Positions 44,607-53,169 of a stretch of DNA of 64,000 nucleotides are shown here, piece by piece. The translations under genes were made by a program, and so were the position numbers. The stretch comes from Bacillus haynesii (GTDB lineage: Bacteria; Bacillota; Bacilli; Bacillales; Bacillaceae). Positions within the stretch are counted from its first letter, which is position 1. Every line of letters starts with the position of its first letter. The stretch covers positions 1 through 64,000 of the forward strand of contig NZ_MRBL01000011.1 in NCBI RefSeq assembly GCF_001969855.1, written 5' to 3'. The notes under the pieces are model-generated. The model worked only from the letters and a program-made list of their open reading frames with translations, made no database searches and was not told the origin of the DNA.

Positions 44607-44694
44607 AATCATCACAACTTTTCTAGATTCATTTTTCTTTTACTATCATATAAAAAATCGCTTTAGTTTCCAAGCTGGAACAGAAAATTACATT

Positions 44695-45420
44695 CTACTC
44701 GGCCAATTTTTGATTCTCTCTGTAGTACGCACGTAAAGCATGCGTCTCAAGATCCGCGAGTCGAACCGGAATCGGCAGCCTGCTTTCTCGATTGATCAAG
44801 CTCATCGCGATGTCATAACTGCTGTCTAAATCAAGCAAATGTCCGCATGATAGAAAAATCGGTTTAACATCTTGCCTTGTCCGCACCGCACGTCCGTAAA
44901 CTTCGCCATCAATCACAATATCGGTATAAGCGCCGAATTTATTATCAGGCATCACAAAATCAGTTTGTTTTATTTTCAAGTAAGTTTTCGCAATACCGAT
45001 CGTTGGCTTTTCGAGAAAAAACGCTGCATGTGTCGCAATCCCCATATGGTTATAATGGAGATAGCCATTCCCGTCAAATAAAAAAACATCCGGTTCAATC
45101 GTCAGCTTCTTAGCCGCCTTAATAATAAGCGGCAGCTCCCTAAAAGCAAGAAACCCCGCGATATAGGGCACATCGATTTTCCCTGCACTATGGACTTTTT
45201 CAATGACACGCTTCGTATGAAAATCCAGCACGATGATACTGCAGACACCAAACGCTTCACCATCTTCCTCCCAATAAGCTACATCAACCCCCGCGCAGGT
45301 TTGCAGAGCGTCTTTGCTGACGGAGTTTGCTAGATTGATATGTTTTTTTAGTTTTGTTTGTATCGTTAAGAAGTCATTTTCTTGGTTTAAATTAAAATCG
45401 TGTATGTTGTTGATGTTCAT
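44695..45420 (-). CDS. nfi: Endonuclease V (YwqL-like)
   Basis: Deoxyinosine-specific endonuclease. 241 residues with the catalytic residues in AGVDVAYW (first Asp), FDGNGYLHYNHMGIATHA (second Asp region and PYF-like loop replaced by YLHYN) and GIAKTYLK. It resembles B. subtilis YwqL, the final gene of the ywqHIJKL LXG toxin operon, and here again it follows an LXG module. It is separated from the module by a terminator and has its own promoter at 45472-45500. ATG 45420 matches the expected length; an in-frame start 24 bases upstream is possible. Confidence 0.9.
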   Translation of the reverse strand: MNINNIHDFNLNQENDFLTIQTKLKKHINLANSVSKDALQTCAGVDVAYWEEDGEAFGVCSIIVLDFHTKRVIEKVHSAGKIDVPYIAGFLAFRELPLIIKAAKKLTIEPDVFLFDGNGYLHYNHMGIATHAAFFLEKPTIGIAKTYLKIKQTDFVMPDNKFGAYTDIVIDGEVYGRAVRTRQDVKPIFLSCGHLLDLDSSYDIAMSLINRESRLPIPVRLADLETHALRAYYRENQKLAE

Positions 45421-45471
45421 CTTTAAAAACCAACTTTCTATCATCCCATTTTTTTGAGCACCTTTATTTAG

Positions 45472-45500
45472 ATCATATCTAGATTGTTCAGTTCATTCAA
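45472..45500 (-). promoter_or_regulatory. Sigma-A promoter of nfi
   Basis: TTGAAT (45495-45500), 17-base spacer, TATGAT (45472-45477) on the minus strand, giving a transcript that begins about 45 bases before ATG 45420. Confidence 0.65.
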
Positions 45501-45530
45501 AGTTATTGATTAGGCACTTTAAATACATAC

Positions 45531-45570
45531 CGGGATATACCGGGATACACCGGGATACACCGGGACATCA
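45531..45570. repeat. Four 10-bp tandem repeats, CGGGATACAC type
   Basis: Units CGGGATATAC, CGGGATACAC, CGGGATACAC and CGGGACATCA follow each other without gaps in the non-coding interval between nfi and the small unknown gene. The two middle units are identical and the outer ones diverge. Too short and regular to be CRISPR. It could be a slippage tract or a protein-binding array. Confidence 0.8.
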
Positions 45571-45612
45571 CGCCAATGTCGGACAGCAAGATGTCTTATA
45601 GAATGATCAGTA

Positions 45613-45656
45613 TATAAAAAAAGAACTCCTCAACAAGCAAAAAATTGGGAGTTCTG
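45613..45656 (-). terminator. Terminator of the LXG module
   Basis: AGAACTCCC, long loop, GGAGTTCT followed by TTTTTTTATA on the minus strand, about 43 bases after the 74-residue gene. Confidence 0.75.
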
Positions 45657-45698
45657 TTTGTCTTTTTGTAAATCGGGGTATTTTCTAATCATTCATTA

Positions 45699-45923
45699 TT
45701 ATTCTTTACTTCTCAGCTTCATGGTCATACTGTTTACACCCTCAAAAAGAGCGTCCCGTATGATTTCAGTGTAATTCTCATAACTGTCGCTTTTGGCTTT
45801 AATGATATCTAAAACTTGTTTAAATTGTCCATCTACGATAATCGTAATGCCTTCGACCTTTTCACCTGTCTGATCATTCTCAAATTCCTCATTCAACATG
45901 GTTACCGTATCATTACTACTCAT
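45699..45923 (-). CDS. Small unknown protein, last gene of the LXG module
   Basis: 74 residues, acidic, cytosolic, no recognised domain. The segment ITIIVDGQFKQVLDIIKAKSDSYENYTEIIRDALFEG suggests a short strand followed by two helices, with some similarity in pattern to ribbon-helix-helix regulators, but the match is weak. ATG 45923 follows TAGGAGAG. It lies 11 bases after the probable immunity gene and shares its low GC. It could be a second immunity or an accessory protein. Confidence 0.68.
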   Translation of the reverse strand: MSSNDTVTMLNEEFENDQTGEKVEGITIIVDGQFKQVLDIIKAKSDSYENYTEIIRDALFEGVNSMTMKLRSKE

Positions 45924-45934
45924 AAGAAACTCTC

Positions 45935-46435
45935 CTATCTTTCTGAAAATAAACTTTTCCCTTTATGATTTATCCAATACTTTTGATTTGTAGGAACTAG
46001 ATTTGTAAAGTCCTCATAAATTCCGATCCAATGATTCGGTACATATTCTTCATAAGATGCTGGCTCTGGGTACATGGAATACAACTTTCGCTTATCAAAA
46101 TCAATTAATAATGAAGGACTGAAATCTAACAGATCATCAGTTGCATTGTGTTGAAAAATTTCATGCATCAGATGATTTAATTCTTCAGTTGTTACCTTGT
46201 ACTTTTTGATTCGTTGCAAGAATTCTAATGCATTGTTATGGTTTAATACCTGAATACCGCCCCGCTCACTCTCATCAATGAAATCATCTAGTTGAAATCC
46301 TTTAGCTTTGTAGGCCTCGTCGAGTTTATTATAATCTAAAAACCATACATCTTTTTCTGTGACATACCAGTTCCATGCGTTATTATAAACAACCCCAACT
46401 ATTATATTTTCAGCATACGTTGGTTCTAATAACAT
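45935..46435 (-). CDS. Probable immunity protein for the LXG toxin
   Basis: 166-residue soluble acidic protein, no signal peptide, rich in Trp and Tyr (NNAWNWYVTEKDVWFLDYN). It resembles no family I can name and is unlike B. subtilis YwqK. Its place directly after the toxin gene (26 bases), with ATG behind GGGGGGAG and the same AT-rich composition as the toxin's C-terminal part, is that of a cognate immunity protein. Assignment rests on context, not on homology. Confidence 0.72.
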   Translation of the reverse strand: MLLEPTYAENIIVGVVYNNAWNWYVTEKDVWFLDYNKLDEAYKAKGFQLDDFIDESERGGIQVLNHNNALEFLQRIKKYKVTTEELNHLMHEIFQHNATDDLLDFSPSLLIDFDKRKLYSMYPEPASYEEYVPNHWIGIYEDFTNLVPTNQKYWINHKGKSLFSER

Positions 46436-46461
46436 TTTAGCTCTCCCCCCTTAACGTTCAG

Positions 46462-48189
46462 TCACTCATTTTTTATGATCCTGCCATTGGCAGCGTACTC
46501 TTCTATCCACTCCATCCATGGAGCAGGAACTTCGTATGATGTTCCAGGAGTAGTAGGATCTACTGTTTTAGGAGCAGTACCTCCTTGATTTTTAGGGTTT
46601 GATTTGTATCCTTTTTGAGGGATTGCATGTTCTTTGATAAAATCATCAAACCATTTCGGCACATCAAATTCAACAATTTCAGCCTCATTCCCTCGTTTTT
46701 TAAGGAAATATTGAGCATGTTCAGCATTACCTGCACTGATATTCAAATTTGCTTTTTTATTTGGAATACTAACTCTGCCATTTTTATCTATGTTTATACG
46801 AACCCTGCTTGCATTTGGTGGTATTCCGCCTTGAACTCGTCTGTAAGTAACCACATCAGCTGATGGACTTACCTTTTCAACTGTTCGATTAGCACTATCA
46901 ATAATGTCTGTAACCTTTTTATCTGCTTTACTCCTATTTACAGGTGAATAAGAAACAGGCATTTTTCCGGTATGTACACGATCCAAATAGTGACCCATAC
47001 CCCCAACGCCCAGCATAGTCACTGCACTCATCAGGCTTTGTTTACGCTTTTCTTCAGATAATTGATTTCCAAACATATCGCGGCCGGTGACAGCTTCGCC
47101 AAAACCGTTTGCAGCAACAAAGCCGTAGGCGCCCATTTCTGTCATTTTTAGAGCATCCATTGCTTTTGTCGTTTTATAGGCGTCAAGTGCATGTTCGGCA
47201 GCTACGAGCGTTTTTCCTGTTTTATAGATGGCTTTTCCGCCTTTGAAGGCGCGGCCTGCCCAGCCGACAATCGGAATAAAGCCGGCCGCTGCCATTGCTC
47301 CGGCGGCGACACGCTGGCCGTCTGTCAGCTTTTCTCCTGTGACCGGGTCGACGCCTTCAGCGGCTCTCTTATAATCATAATACCCGCTGACTTCCCCGAC
47401 AAATGTTCCGGCAGCGTCAAGCGCTTTTAAATACCAAGGCTTGTTCGCTTCTTCTTCTTGTTTTTCCTGAAGCCTGCGCGCTTCTGCCTGTTCGTTTTTG
47501 AATTCAATATAATTGGCGGCTTGAGTCTCAACTTCTATCGTATTTTTATAGATCTCGCTTGAATGGAACGATTTCAAGCTAAAATACATCGGCGAGGCGG
47601 TTTTTCCGTGGCTTGTAGCTTCCATCAGCCCGGAATATTTGCCGAGCACGGCGCTGTCGAGCGCTTGTAAATTCATGTATTCGGTCTTGAGCGATTCATC
47701 CAGCTCACGAACGGCGTCGATGGTGTTTTGCCGGGTTGTTTGCGCTTTAGACATTTTATCAATATAATCGTCGAGCGTCCAATTGTCCAAGTCAACGATA
47801 TCGCTGATGCTTGCGATGATTTTATCCATTTCCAACTTGAGCCCCGAGACGATTTCCGTCGCTTTCAAATCCGCGTTTTTCAGTTCATGATCCAAAAAAG
47901 AGACTTCCACATAAGAATCGGACAGCTTTTTGTCCTTTATGTCACCTGATACACCTTTAAAAAAAGCAATCTGCGCTTCAACAAGCTTTAACCAGCTGTC
48001 TACAATCTCTGCCTGTCCCTTATAGAAGTCTTTAATGTTGTCCGCACCTTTCCCCTGAAAATCATCACCTAAATCGGCGACTCCGAGAAACGCTTTTTTG
48101 AGCGTTTGCAGTTGATCCTCAAAGGTTTCGTATTGTTTCTTGCGGTTATTCGCTGCTTCAATTAAAGAATGCGCTTCAAATACTTTCAT
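46462..48189 (-). CDS. LXG-domain polymorphic toxin (YwqJ-like N-terminus)
   Basis: 575-residue effector expected to leave the cell through the Yuk/Yue type VII secretion system. The N-terminal LXG domain (about 1-235) is helical, beginning MKVFEAHSLIEAANNRKKQY with the WxL/LxG-type FKGVSG segment near 98-103. A pre-toxin region with AAGFIPIVGWAGRAFKGGKAIYKTG lies near 300-325. The C-terminal domain from about 440 (VTYRRVQGG, LNISAGNAEHAQYF, IVEFDVPKWFDDFI, TSYEVPAPWMEWIEEYA) is AT-rich and not one of the familiar nuclease or deaminase tips. It is not the B. subtilis YwqJ deaminase. Activity is unknown. ATG 48189 follows AGAGAGGAC. Confidence 0.88.
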   Translation of the reverse strand: MKVFEAHSLIEAANNRKKQYETFEDQLQTLKKAFLGVADLGDDFQGKGADNIKDFYKGQAEIVDSWLKLVEAQIAFFKGVSGDIKDKKLSDSYVEVSFLDHELKNADLKATEIVSGLKLEMDKIIASISDIVDLDNWTLDDYIDKMSKAQTTRQNTIDAVRELDESLKTEYMNLQALDSAVLGKYSGLMEATSHGKTASPMYFSLKSFHSSEIYKNTIEVETQAANYIEFKNEQAEARRLQEKQEEEANKPWYLKALDAAGTFVGEVSGYYDYKRAAEGVDPVTGEKLTDGQRVAAGAMAAAGFIPIVGWAGRAFKGGKAIYKTGKTLVAAEHALDAYKTTKAMDALKMTEMGAYGFVAANGFGEAVTGRDMFGNQLSEEKRKQSLMSAVTMLGVGGMGHYLDRVHTGKMPVSYSPVNRSKADKKVTDIIDSANRTVEKVSPSADVVTYRRVQGGIPPNASRVRINIDKNGRVSIPNKKANLNISAGNAEHAQYFLKKRGNEAEIVEFDVPKWFDDFIKEHAIPQKGYKSNPKNQGGTAPKTVDPTTPGTSYEVPAPWMEWIEEYAANGRIIKNE

Positions 48190-48213
48190 TGAATTGTCCT
48201 CTCTAACCTCAGG

Positions 48214-48477
48214 CTATTTTCTGGCGATTGCTTTGTCCTGCTCTTTCAGCAAATCGACATTTTCCTTCGTGTCCTTTATGTTTTTGTGTACGGCTTTTTT
48301 GTAATCGGCCACCATCTGATGAATGTTTTGCTCGCGTTCGTGGCACTTTGTCGTATATGTCAATTTATTTTTCCCTGCAGCTTTCGGAGGGTTTGGCAGG
48401 TCTAGGGCATCAAGCGCCTCTCTTACGGCCTCCAGCTTTTTGATGACCGCTTCATGTTTCAGCTTGATTGTCGTCAT
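48214..48477 (-). CDS. ywqI: YwqI-like small LXG partner protein (DUF5344 type)
   Basis: 87-residue helical-hairpin protein (TIKLKHEAVIKKLEAVREALDAL, then MVADYKKAVHKNIKDTKENVDLL), similar in size and order to B. subtilis YwqI. Such WXG100-like proteins bind the LXG helix and act as targeting chaperones for T7SS export. Its ATG overlaps the stop of the upstream gene (TAATG) with TTGGAG as ribosome site. The symbol is by similarity of family and order. Confidence 0.82.
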   Translation of the reverse strand: MTTIKLKHEAVIKKLEAVREALDALDLPNPPKAAGKNKLTYTTKCHEREQNIHQMVADYKKAVHKNIKDTKENVDLLKEQDKAIARK

Positions 48478-48911
48478 TAAAACCAGCTCCAACTGTTTTT
48501 GATTGAGCGGATTTTATCGCTCAACTGATCAACCGCTTTTTCCCCGAGAGAGAGTAAATGATCCGCCTCTTTAGCTGCTGCTCCCGCCAATTCAAGGCTG
48601 TGCTTTTCAATTTCCAGCGCGAAAATTTTTCTCTCCAGCTGGGAAATATAGCCTTCGTACTTTCCGTTCACGATGTTGTACATAGATGTATGAGCCTCAT
48701 CCCGTTCGTCATCAAAATCGCTGGCGAAGTCCCCTGTCCAGTGGCTGTTCAGATGAGGGTGCAAAATTTGTCTGATCTCGACAATCCCGGTTTCGTGTTC
48801 TTTCTCAATCTCCTTTTTGGCTGTTTTGACTCGTTCAATCCGGCTTTCTACATCAGCCAGATTTTGGTTAATCGTGCTGTGGATATGATTCAATGTGCTC
48901 GCATGACTCAT
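48477..48911 (-). CDS. ywqH: YwqH-like LXG partner protein (DUF5082 type)
   Basis: 144-residue coiled-coil protein (HSTINQNLADVESRIERVKTA near 9-29, and ISQLERKIFALEIEKHSLELAGAAA near 90-115) with a WTGDFASDFDDERD segment near 55-68 reminiscent of the WXG turn. Matches YwqH in size, order and composition, the first gene of the ywqH-L operon. ATG 48911 follows AGGTG at six bases; an in-frame GTG three codons upstream sits inside that site. First gene of the module. Confidence 0.82.
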   Translation of the reverse strand: MSHASTLNHIHSTINQNLADVESRIERVKTAKKEIEKEHETGIVEIRQILHPHLNSHWTGDFASDFDDERDEAHTSMYNIVNGKYEGYISQLERKIFALEIEKHSLELAGAAAKEADHLLSLGEKAVDQLSDKIRSIKNSWSWF

Positions 48912-49195
48912 TTGATTCACCTCAAGAAATACTCAAATAGACGGATGACAACAGTGCATCCGCTGCATTTTTTCCATTTATATAATAGTAAAATAGATGC
49001 AATCTTACTTAAATAGGGTGGATTGCTTATTTTTTCCCTTGCAAAGATGAGTGCAGCCTTCAGAAAAAAGTAATAAAGACCTATTTCCAATAGACGCCGC
49101 ACCGTCATAAAGGACGGAATCACGGATGCTGAAATAGTTCAAATCACCCTTTCGAGGTGATTCCTCGTCAAGCAAGATCACCCATTTACCGAAAA
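48912..49195. other. Intergenic stretch upstream of the LXG module
   Basis: About 280 bases without a convincing gene. AT-rich sequence with TATATAA-type -10 candidates (about 48980-48995) reads toward ywqH, and a short hairpin (AATCACC/AGGTGATT, about 49142-49162) is present. A 68-codon minus-strand opening lacks a ribosome site and family resemblance. This is the right boundary of the inserted module; no direct repeats or transposase remnants are visible. Confidence 0.5.
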
Positions 49196-49198
49196 CAG

Positions 49199-49250
49199 AA
49201 AAAGGATTCGCACAAAAGCTCTTGTCAAAGCTTTCATTGCGAATCCTTTT
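49199..49250 (-). terminator. Terminator of cccA
   Basis: AAAAGGATTCGCA pairs with TGCGAATCCTTTT, with an inner AAAGCT/AAGCTTT stem, 20 bases after the cccA stop. Confidence 0.85.
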
Positions 49251-49270
49251 GGTGATGAAACGGTTTTAAC

Positions 49271-49630
49271 CTATTTAATCTCTGACACCCATTTTGCCAT
49301 ATCATCAAGCTTTTCCGCCGGAACCAGTCCTCCCGGCATTCCGTTGCCGCCTTTTTCAATCTTTTCTTTAATCGCACCTGTATCCATCCGGTCCCCGACA
49401 CCTTGCAGTTTAGGGCCTGATACACCTTCATAATTCTCGCCGTGGCAGGTTACACAGTTCGCTTTGTAAATTTCTTCAGGCGAGGCATCCGCTTTGTCTT
49501 CTTGAGCTGTTTTATTCCCTTCGCCTGCAATTTCTTTTGCGTCATAAAGGCCTTTTATGGATAAGATAAAAACCAGTCCTATGCCCATAATGGCGATTAA
49601 CAAAAATGGTATCAATGGATTGCGGTTCAT
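49271..49630 (-). CDS. cccA: Cytochrome c550, membrane-anchored
   Basis: 119-residue small c-type cytochrome held by an N-terminal membrane helix (PLIPFLLIAIMGIGLVFIL). It has an Ala/Glu/Asp-rich linker to about 48, then the haem domain with CVTCHGE near 57-63 for covalent haem attachment and the axial Met in GNGMPGG near 99. An electron carrier on the outer face of the membrane. ATG 49630 follows AAGGGGG. Confidence 0.95.
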   Translation of the reverse strand: MNRNPLIPFLLIAIMGIGLVFILSIKGLYDAKEIAGEGNKTAQEDKADASPEEIYKANCVTCHGENYEGVSGPKLQGVGDRMDTGAIKEKIEKGGNGMPGGLVPAEKLDDMAKWVSEIK

Positions 49631-49639
49631 TTTACATCC

Positions 49640-49950
49640 CCCTTTTTAATTTACCCCTGCCCCTTATGTAAACAATTCTAATTCTACTTTAATTTTACAA
49701 AAAGTAAACCGGTTATGAAACAAAAGCTGATGAAGTTCACATTTTAGACAAAATAATGGACGATGAAGCGATTGTTCATTTCCCATCTAAAAACCAGTTT
49801 TTGAATACGGTTACAACAATAATTATAAAGGGCTTTTCCTTCGATCTCAAGGTTATAATGACTCAAAATACACTTTTGGATATTTGCAAATTCGAAAGAA
49901 ATTAAGTAAAATATAATCGGGTTACCAATAATAGCGCTTTCATTTCTTTC
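49640..49950 (-). promoter_or_regulatory. cccA-sigA intergenic region with promoter candidates
   Basis: No gene in about 350 bases. On the minus strand TTGAGA (49845-49850), 17 bases, TATAAT (49822-49827) is a strong sigma-A promoter about 185 bases before cccA. A second candidate, TTTACT, 16 bases, TAGAAT, lies about 60 bases before cccA. The first would give a long leader or a separate small RNA; no riboswitch class is recognisable. Confidence 0.5.
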
Positions 49951-49953
49951 GTG

Positions 49954-49983
49954 AAAAAAAGAACGGATCTCCTGACCCGTTCA
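49954..49983 (-). terminator. Terminator of sigA
   Basis: GAACGG, 10-base loop, CCGTTC followed by TTTTTTT on the minus strand, three bases after the sigA stop. Confidence 0.85.
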
Positions 49984-49986
49984 AGT

Positions 49987-51108
49987 TTATTCGAGAAAAT
50001 CTTTCAAGCGTTTGCTTCTGCTTGGATGTCTTAATTTACGAAGTGCTTTAGCTTCTATTTGGCGAATTCGTTCTCTTGTTACCCCGAACACCTTACCAAC
50101 TTCTTCTAATGTTCTTGTACGACCATCATCAAGGCCGAAACGAAGGCGGAGCACATTTTCTTCACGGTCTGTCAATGTATCCAGTACATCTTCAAGCTGT
50201 TCTTTCAGCAATTCATATGCTGCGTGATCTGACGGAGAAGTCGCTTCTTGATCCTCAATAAAGTCTCCCAGATGTGAATCGTCCTCTTCACCGATCGGAG
50301 TCTCGAGTGAAACCGGTTCCTGAGCGATCTTTAGGATTTCACGGACTTTTTCAGGCGTCAGATCCATATCTTCCGCAATCTCTTCAGGCGTTGGTTCGCG
50401 GCCGAGATCCTGAAGGAGCTGCCTTTGAACGCGAATCAGCTTGTTGATGGTTTCAACCATATGAACAGGAATCCTGATCGTTCTCGCCTGGTCGGCAATC
50501 GCCCTTGTAATCGCCTGTCTGATCCACCATGTCGCGTATGTGCTGAATTTGTATCCTTTGCGGTAATCAAACTTTTCTACCGCCTTCATCAGGCCCATGT
50601 TTCCTTCCTGAATAAGGTCAAGGAAAAGCATTCCGCGGCCGACATACCGTTTTGCGATGCTGACAACAAGTCTCAAGTTGGCTTCAGCGAGACGGCGCTT
50701 TGACTCTTCGTCGCCTTCTTCGATTTTTTTCGCGTATTCGATTTCTTCTTTTGCAGACAAAAGGTTTACCCGTCCGATTTCTTTCAGGTACATGCGGACA
50801 GGGTCGTTTATCTTAACGCCCGGAGGCACGCTTAAATCGTTAAGGTCAAATTCTTCTTCGGCCTTGGCCAGCTGTTGAATATTAGGATCCTCAGTTTCTT
50901 CGTTCTCGCTAATTAATTCAACGCCTTGTTCTCCTAAAAATTCATAATACTCATCCATTTGGTCTGATTCGATTTCGAAGCTGGACATGCGCTCTGCAAT
51001 TTCTTCATATGTGAGCACTCCGCGCTTTTTTCCAGCCTCTGTTAATTGATCCCTCACCTGTTCAAATGTGAATTCAGTTTCGGTCTCGTGTGCTTGTTTA
51101 TCAGCCAT
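49987..51108 (-). CDS. sigA: RNA polymerase primary sigma factor SigA
   Basis: Housekeeping sigma-70, 373 residues. Region 1.1 is N-terminal (about 1-85), region 1.2/2 contains [11 protein letters not shown] and the -10 recognition segment [15 protein letters not shown], region 3 has [14 protein letters not shown], and region 4 ends with the helix-turn-helix [21 protein letters not shown] 51108 follows a GGAGG. It is the last gene of the yqxD-dnaG-sigA macromolecular synthesis operon. Confidence 0.98.
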   Translation of the reverse strand: MADKQAHETETEFTFEQVRDQLTEAGKKRGVLTYEEIAERMSSFEIESDQMDEYYEFLGEQGVELISENEETEDPNIQQLAKAEEEFDLNDLSVPPGVKINDPVRMYLKEIGRVNLLSAKEEIEYAKKIEEGDEESKRRLAEANLRLVVSIAKRYVGRGMLFLDLIQEGNMGLMKAVEKFDYRKGYKFSTYATWWIRQAITRAIADQARTIRIPVHMVETINKLIRVQRQLLQDLGREPTPEEIAEDMDLTPEKVREILKIAQEPVSLETPIGEEDDSHLGDFIEDQEATSPSDHAAYELLKEQLEDVLDTLTDREENVLRLRFGLDDGRTRTLEEVGKVFGVTRERIRQIEAKALRKLRHPSRSKRLKDFLE

Positions 51109-51313
51109 TCATGGATCCCTCCTTCCAAAACTTACAGACGAATTCTAAAAGCATCCCGCTTTTTTGTTCCTATTTCACAAGTAAAGCCTTCTCTCTCATC
51201 TAGGGCTTCACGGGAAAGCAAATCATAAATTGACAATATATGATTAGGACAAGCAGCTTTTGCTCCTCCGTTAGGATTCATTGCCAAAAGCTTTTCCTAT
51301 TATATATAACGGT

Positions 51314-53137
51314 TTATTTCAGCGAACGGTTCAGCTTAACAATTTCCTGCGCCAAAGTTGCCGCTTTGATGAAGTCTTTTTGCCTCTCGGCTTCCGCCCT
51401 TGCAGCTTCTTTTTCTTTTATCATTGACCAATTTCGATAATTCAACACTTTTTTTACATAATCAGATAATTCCGCTTCACTTAATTCTTCGTTCACTTGA
51501 AGCATTAAGATATCTGTCAGAAGCTGGCCAAGTTCCTGATCCTCGACTCTCTTAAAGAGCTCCTGGATGGAAATGTCCGCTTCTTCTTCATACATGGCGT
51601 ACAAATAAGCGGCAATCGCGCGGTGCTGATCAAGGTTGAATTCAAAGCCCACCCGGTCCAAAACCTTTCGAATGACGTCCCGGTCATGAATCATGTGGGC
51701 CAGGAGCATCCGCTCCGCATTTTCGTGAGCCGGCCGAAGACCCGTCTTTCTCCGCGGCGCGCGCGATACTGCCGCCTGCCGCTCTTTTGAGTCCTGGCGG
51801 CTGCTTTCCCTGCTGCGGCTTACAGCCTGCTTTTCAAATACGGAAAGCTGATCCTTCAAGGATTCAAATGAGATTGAAAACTCATTTGCCAGCTGTTTGA
51901 TGTATATTTCCTGTTCCAAAGGCCCGCTGAGAACGCTGACTGCCTTCAGTACATCATTGATATAGGCTAAACGGTCTCCTTCATCAGACAGGTTTCTGCC
52001 CTTGCGGAAATAGTTCATTTTAAACGTCATCATCGTAACGCTGGCCCCTATTACATCATTTTTAAATTTCTCGCTGCCGAATTTTTTGATGTAGTCATCG
52101 GGATCCAGCCCGTCAGGTATCATAGCCACCTTGACGTTGCAGCCTTTTTTCTGAAGAATCTCCGCCGCTTTCAGCGTGGCTTCATAACCGGCATGATCCG
52201 AGTCATAGCACAATATGACCTCTCCGACATTTCGCCTGATGATCTTCGCATGTTCCTCCGTCAGCGATGTGCCCATCGTGGCGATCGATTCTTTCACACC
52301 GGAGCTGACGGCTGAAATAACATCGGCAAATCCTTCAAAAAGGACGGCCCTCTCTTCTTTTCGAATGTGAAGGCGGGCCTGATGGAAATGATAGAGGAGC
52401 TTGCTTTTTCGAAAAAGCGGCGTTTCCGGGCTGTTCATGTATTTTGGCTGCTCCCCGGTGAACGTCCGTCCGGAAAAAGCGACCGTTGTCCCGTGATGAT
52501 CATGAATCGGAAACATAATTCTGTTTCTGAAACGGTCAAAATAGCCGTCTCCATTCTCGCGTCTGATGATGAGTCCAGCTCTTTCCATCAGCGCAAGATC
52601 AAAACCTCTCCGTTCCAAAAACTTCGTGATGAAATCCCACGAATCAAGGGCGCATCCGATTTCAAACTGCTCGATCTGCTCCATCTTAAAGCCTCTTTCA
52701 AGCAAATAATCGAGCGCTTCCTGGCCTTCCTTTGTATTGACGAGCAAATGATGATAAAATTTCTTTAACAGATCATGAGCTTCTGCCATTTTCTGTTCAT
52801 CCGAACTGCCTGTGCTGTATGCTGATACAGCTGCAACCTGCTCCGGCAGATCTATTTGATATTTGTCCGCCAGGTGAGAGACGGCCTCGGTAAATGAATA
52901 ACCTTCCATTTGTCTTAAAAATGAAAAAACATTCCCTCCCGCTCCGCAGCCAAAACAATGAAAAATCTGTTTTTCTCCGGAAACGGAAAAAGATGGCGTA
53001 TTCTCACCATGAAAAGGACAAAGCCCAAAATAATTACGCCCCTGTTTTCTTAACTGGACGTACTCTCCGATAACTTCTACGATATCAGCTGATTTCTGCA
53101 CCTGTTCTACAATTTCGTCTGGTATACGATTGCCCAT
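51314..53137 (-). CDS. dnaG: DNA primase
   Basis: Makes RNA primers at the replication fork. 607 residues: an N-terminal CHC2-type zinc domain ([14 protein letters not shown] with C-x2-H and later HCFGCGAGG), the TOPRIM catalytic core near 250-350 ([22 protein letters not shown]), and a C-terminal DnaB-interacting helical domain from about 450. 205 bases separate it from sigA, room for internal sigA promoters. Middle gene of the sigA operon. Confidence 0.97.
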   Translation of the reverse strand: MGNRIPDEIVEQVQKSADIVEVIGEYVQLRKQGRNYFGLCPFHGENTPSFSVSGEKQIFHCFGCGAGGNVFSFLRQMEGYSFTEAVSHLADKYQIDLPEQVAAVSAYSTGSSDEQKMAEAHDLLKKFYHHLLVNTKEGQEALDYLLERGFKMEQIEQFEIGCALDSWDFITKFLERRGFDLALMERAGLIIRRENGDGYFDRFRNRIMFPIHDHHGTTVAFSGRTFTGEQPKYMNSPETPLFRKSKLLYHFHQARLHIRKEERAVLFEGFADVISAVSSGVKESIATMGTSLTEEHAKIIRRNVGEVILCYDSDHAGYEATLKAAEILQKKGCNVKVAMIPDGLDPDDYIKKFGSEKFKNDVIGASVTMMTFKMNYFRKGRNLSDEGDRLAYINDVLKAVSVLSGPLEQEIYIKQLANEFSISFESLKDQLSVFEKQAVSRSRESSRQDSKERQAAVSRAPRRKTGLRPAHENAERMLLAHMIHDRDVIRKVLDRVGFEFNLDQHRAIAAYLYAMYEEEADISIQELFKRVEDQELGQLLTDILMLQVNEELSEAELSDYVKKVLNYRNWSMIKEKEAARAEAERQKDFIKAATLAQEIVKLNRSLK

Positions 53138-53169
53138 GTTCCAACACTCCGTCGTACATAATTCGCTGC

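Noticed and set aside
45531-45570. CRISPR-like array
   Set aside because: The units are 10 bases long with no spacers and no cas genes nearby; it is a simple tandem repeat.
48917-49123. 68-codon minus-strand frame upstream of the LXG module
   Set aside because: No ribosome site, biased composition, and it covers the likely promoter region of the module.
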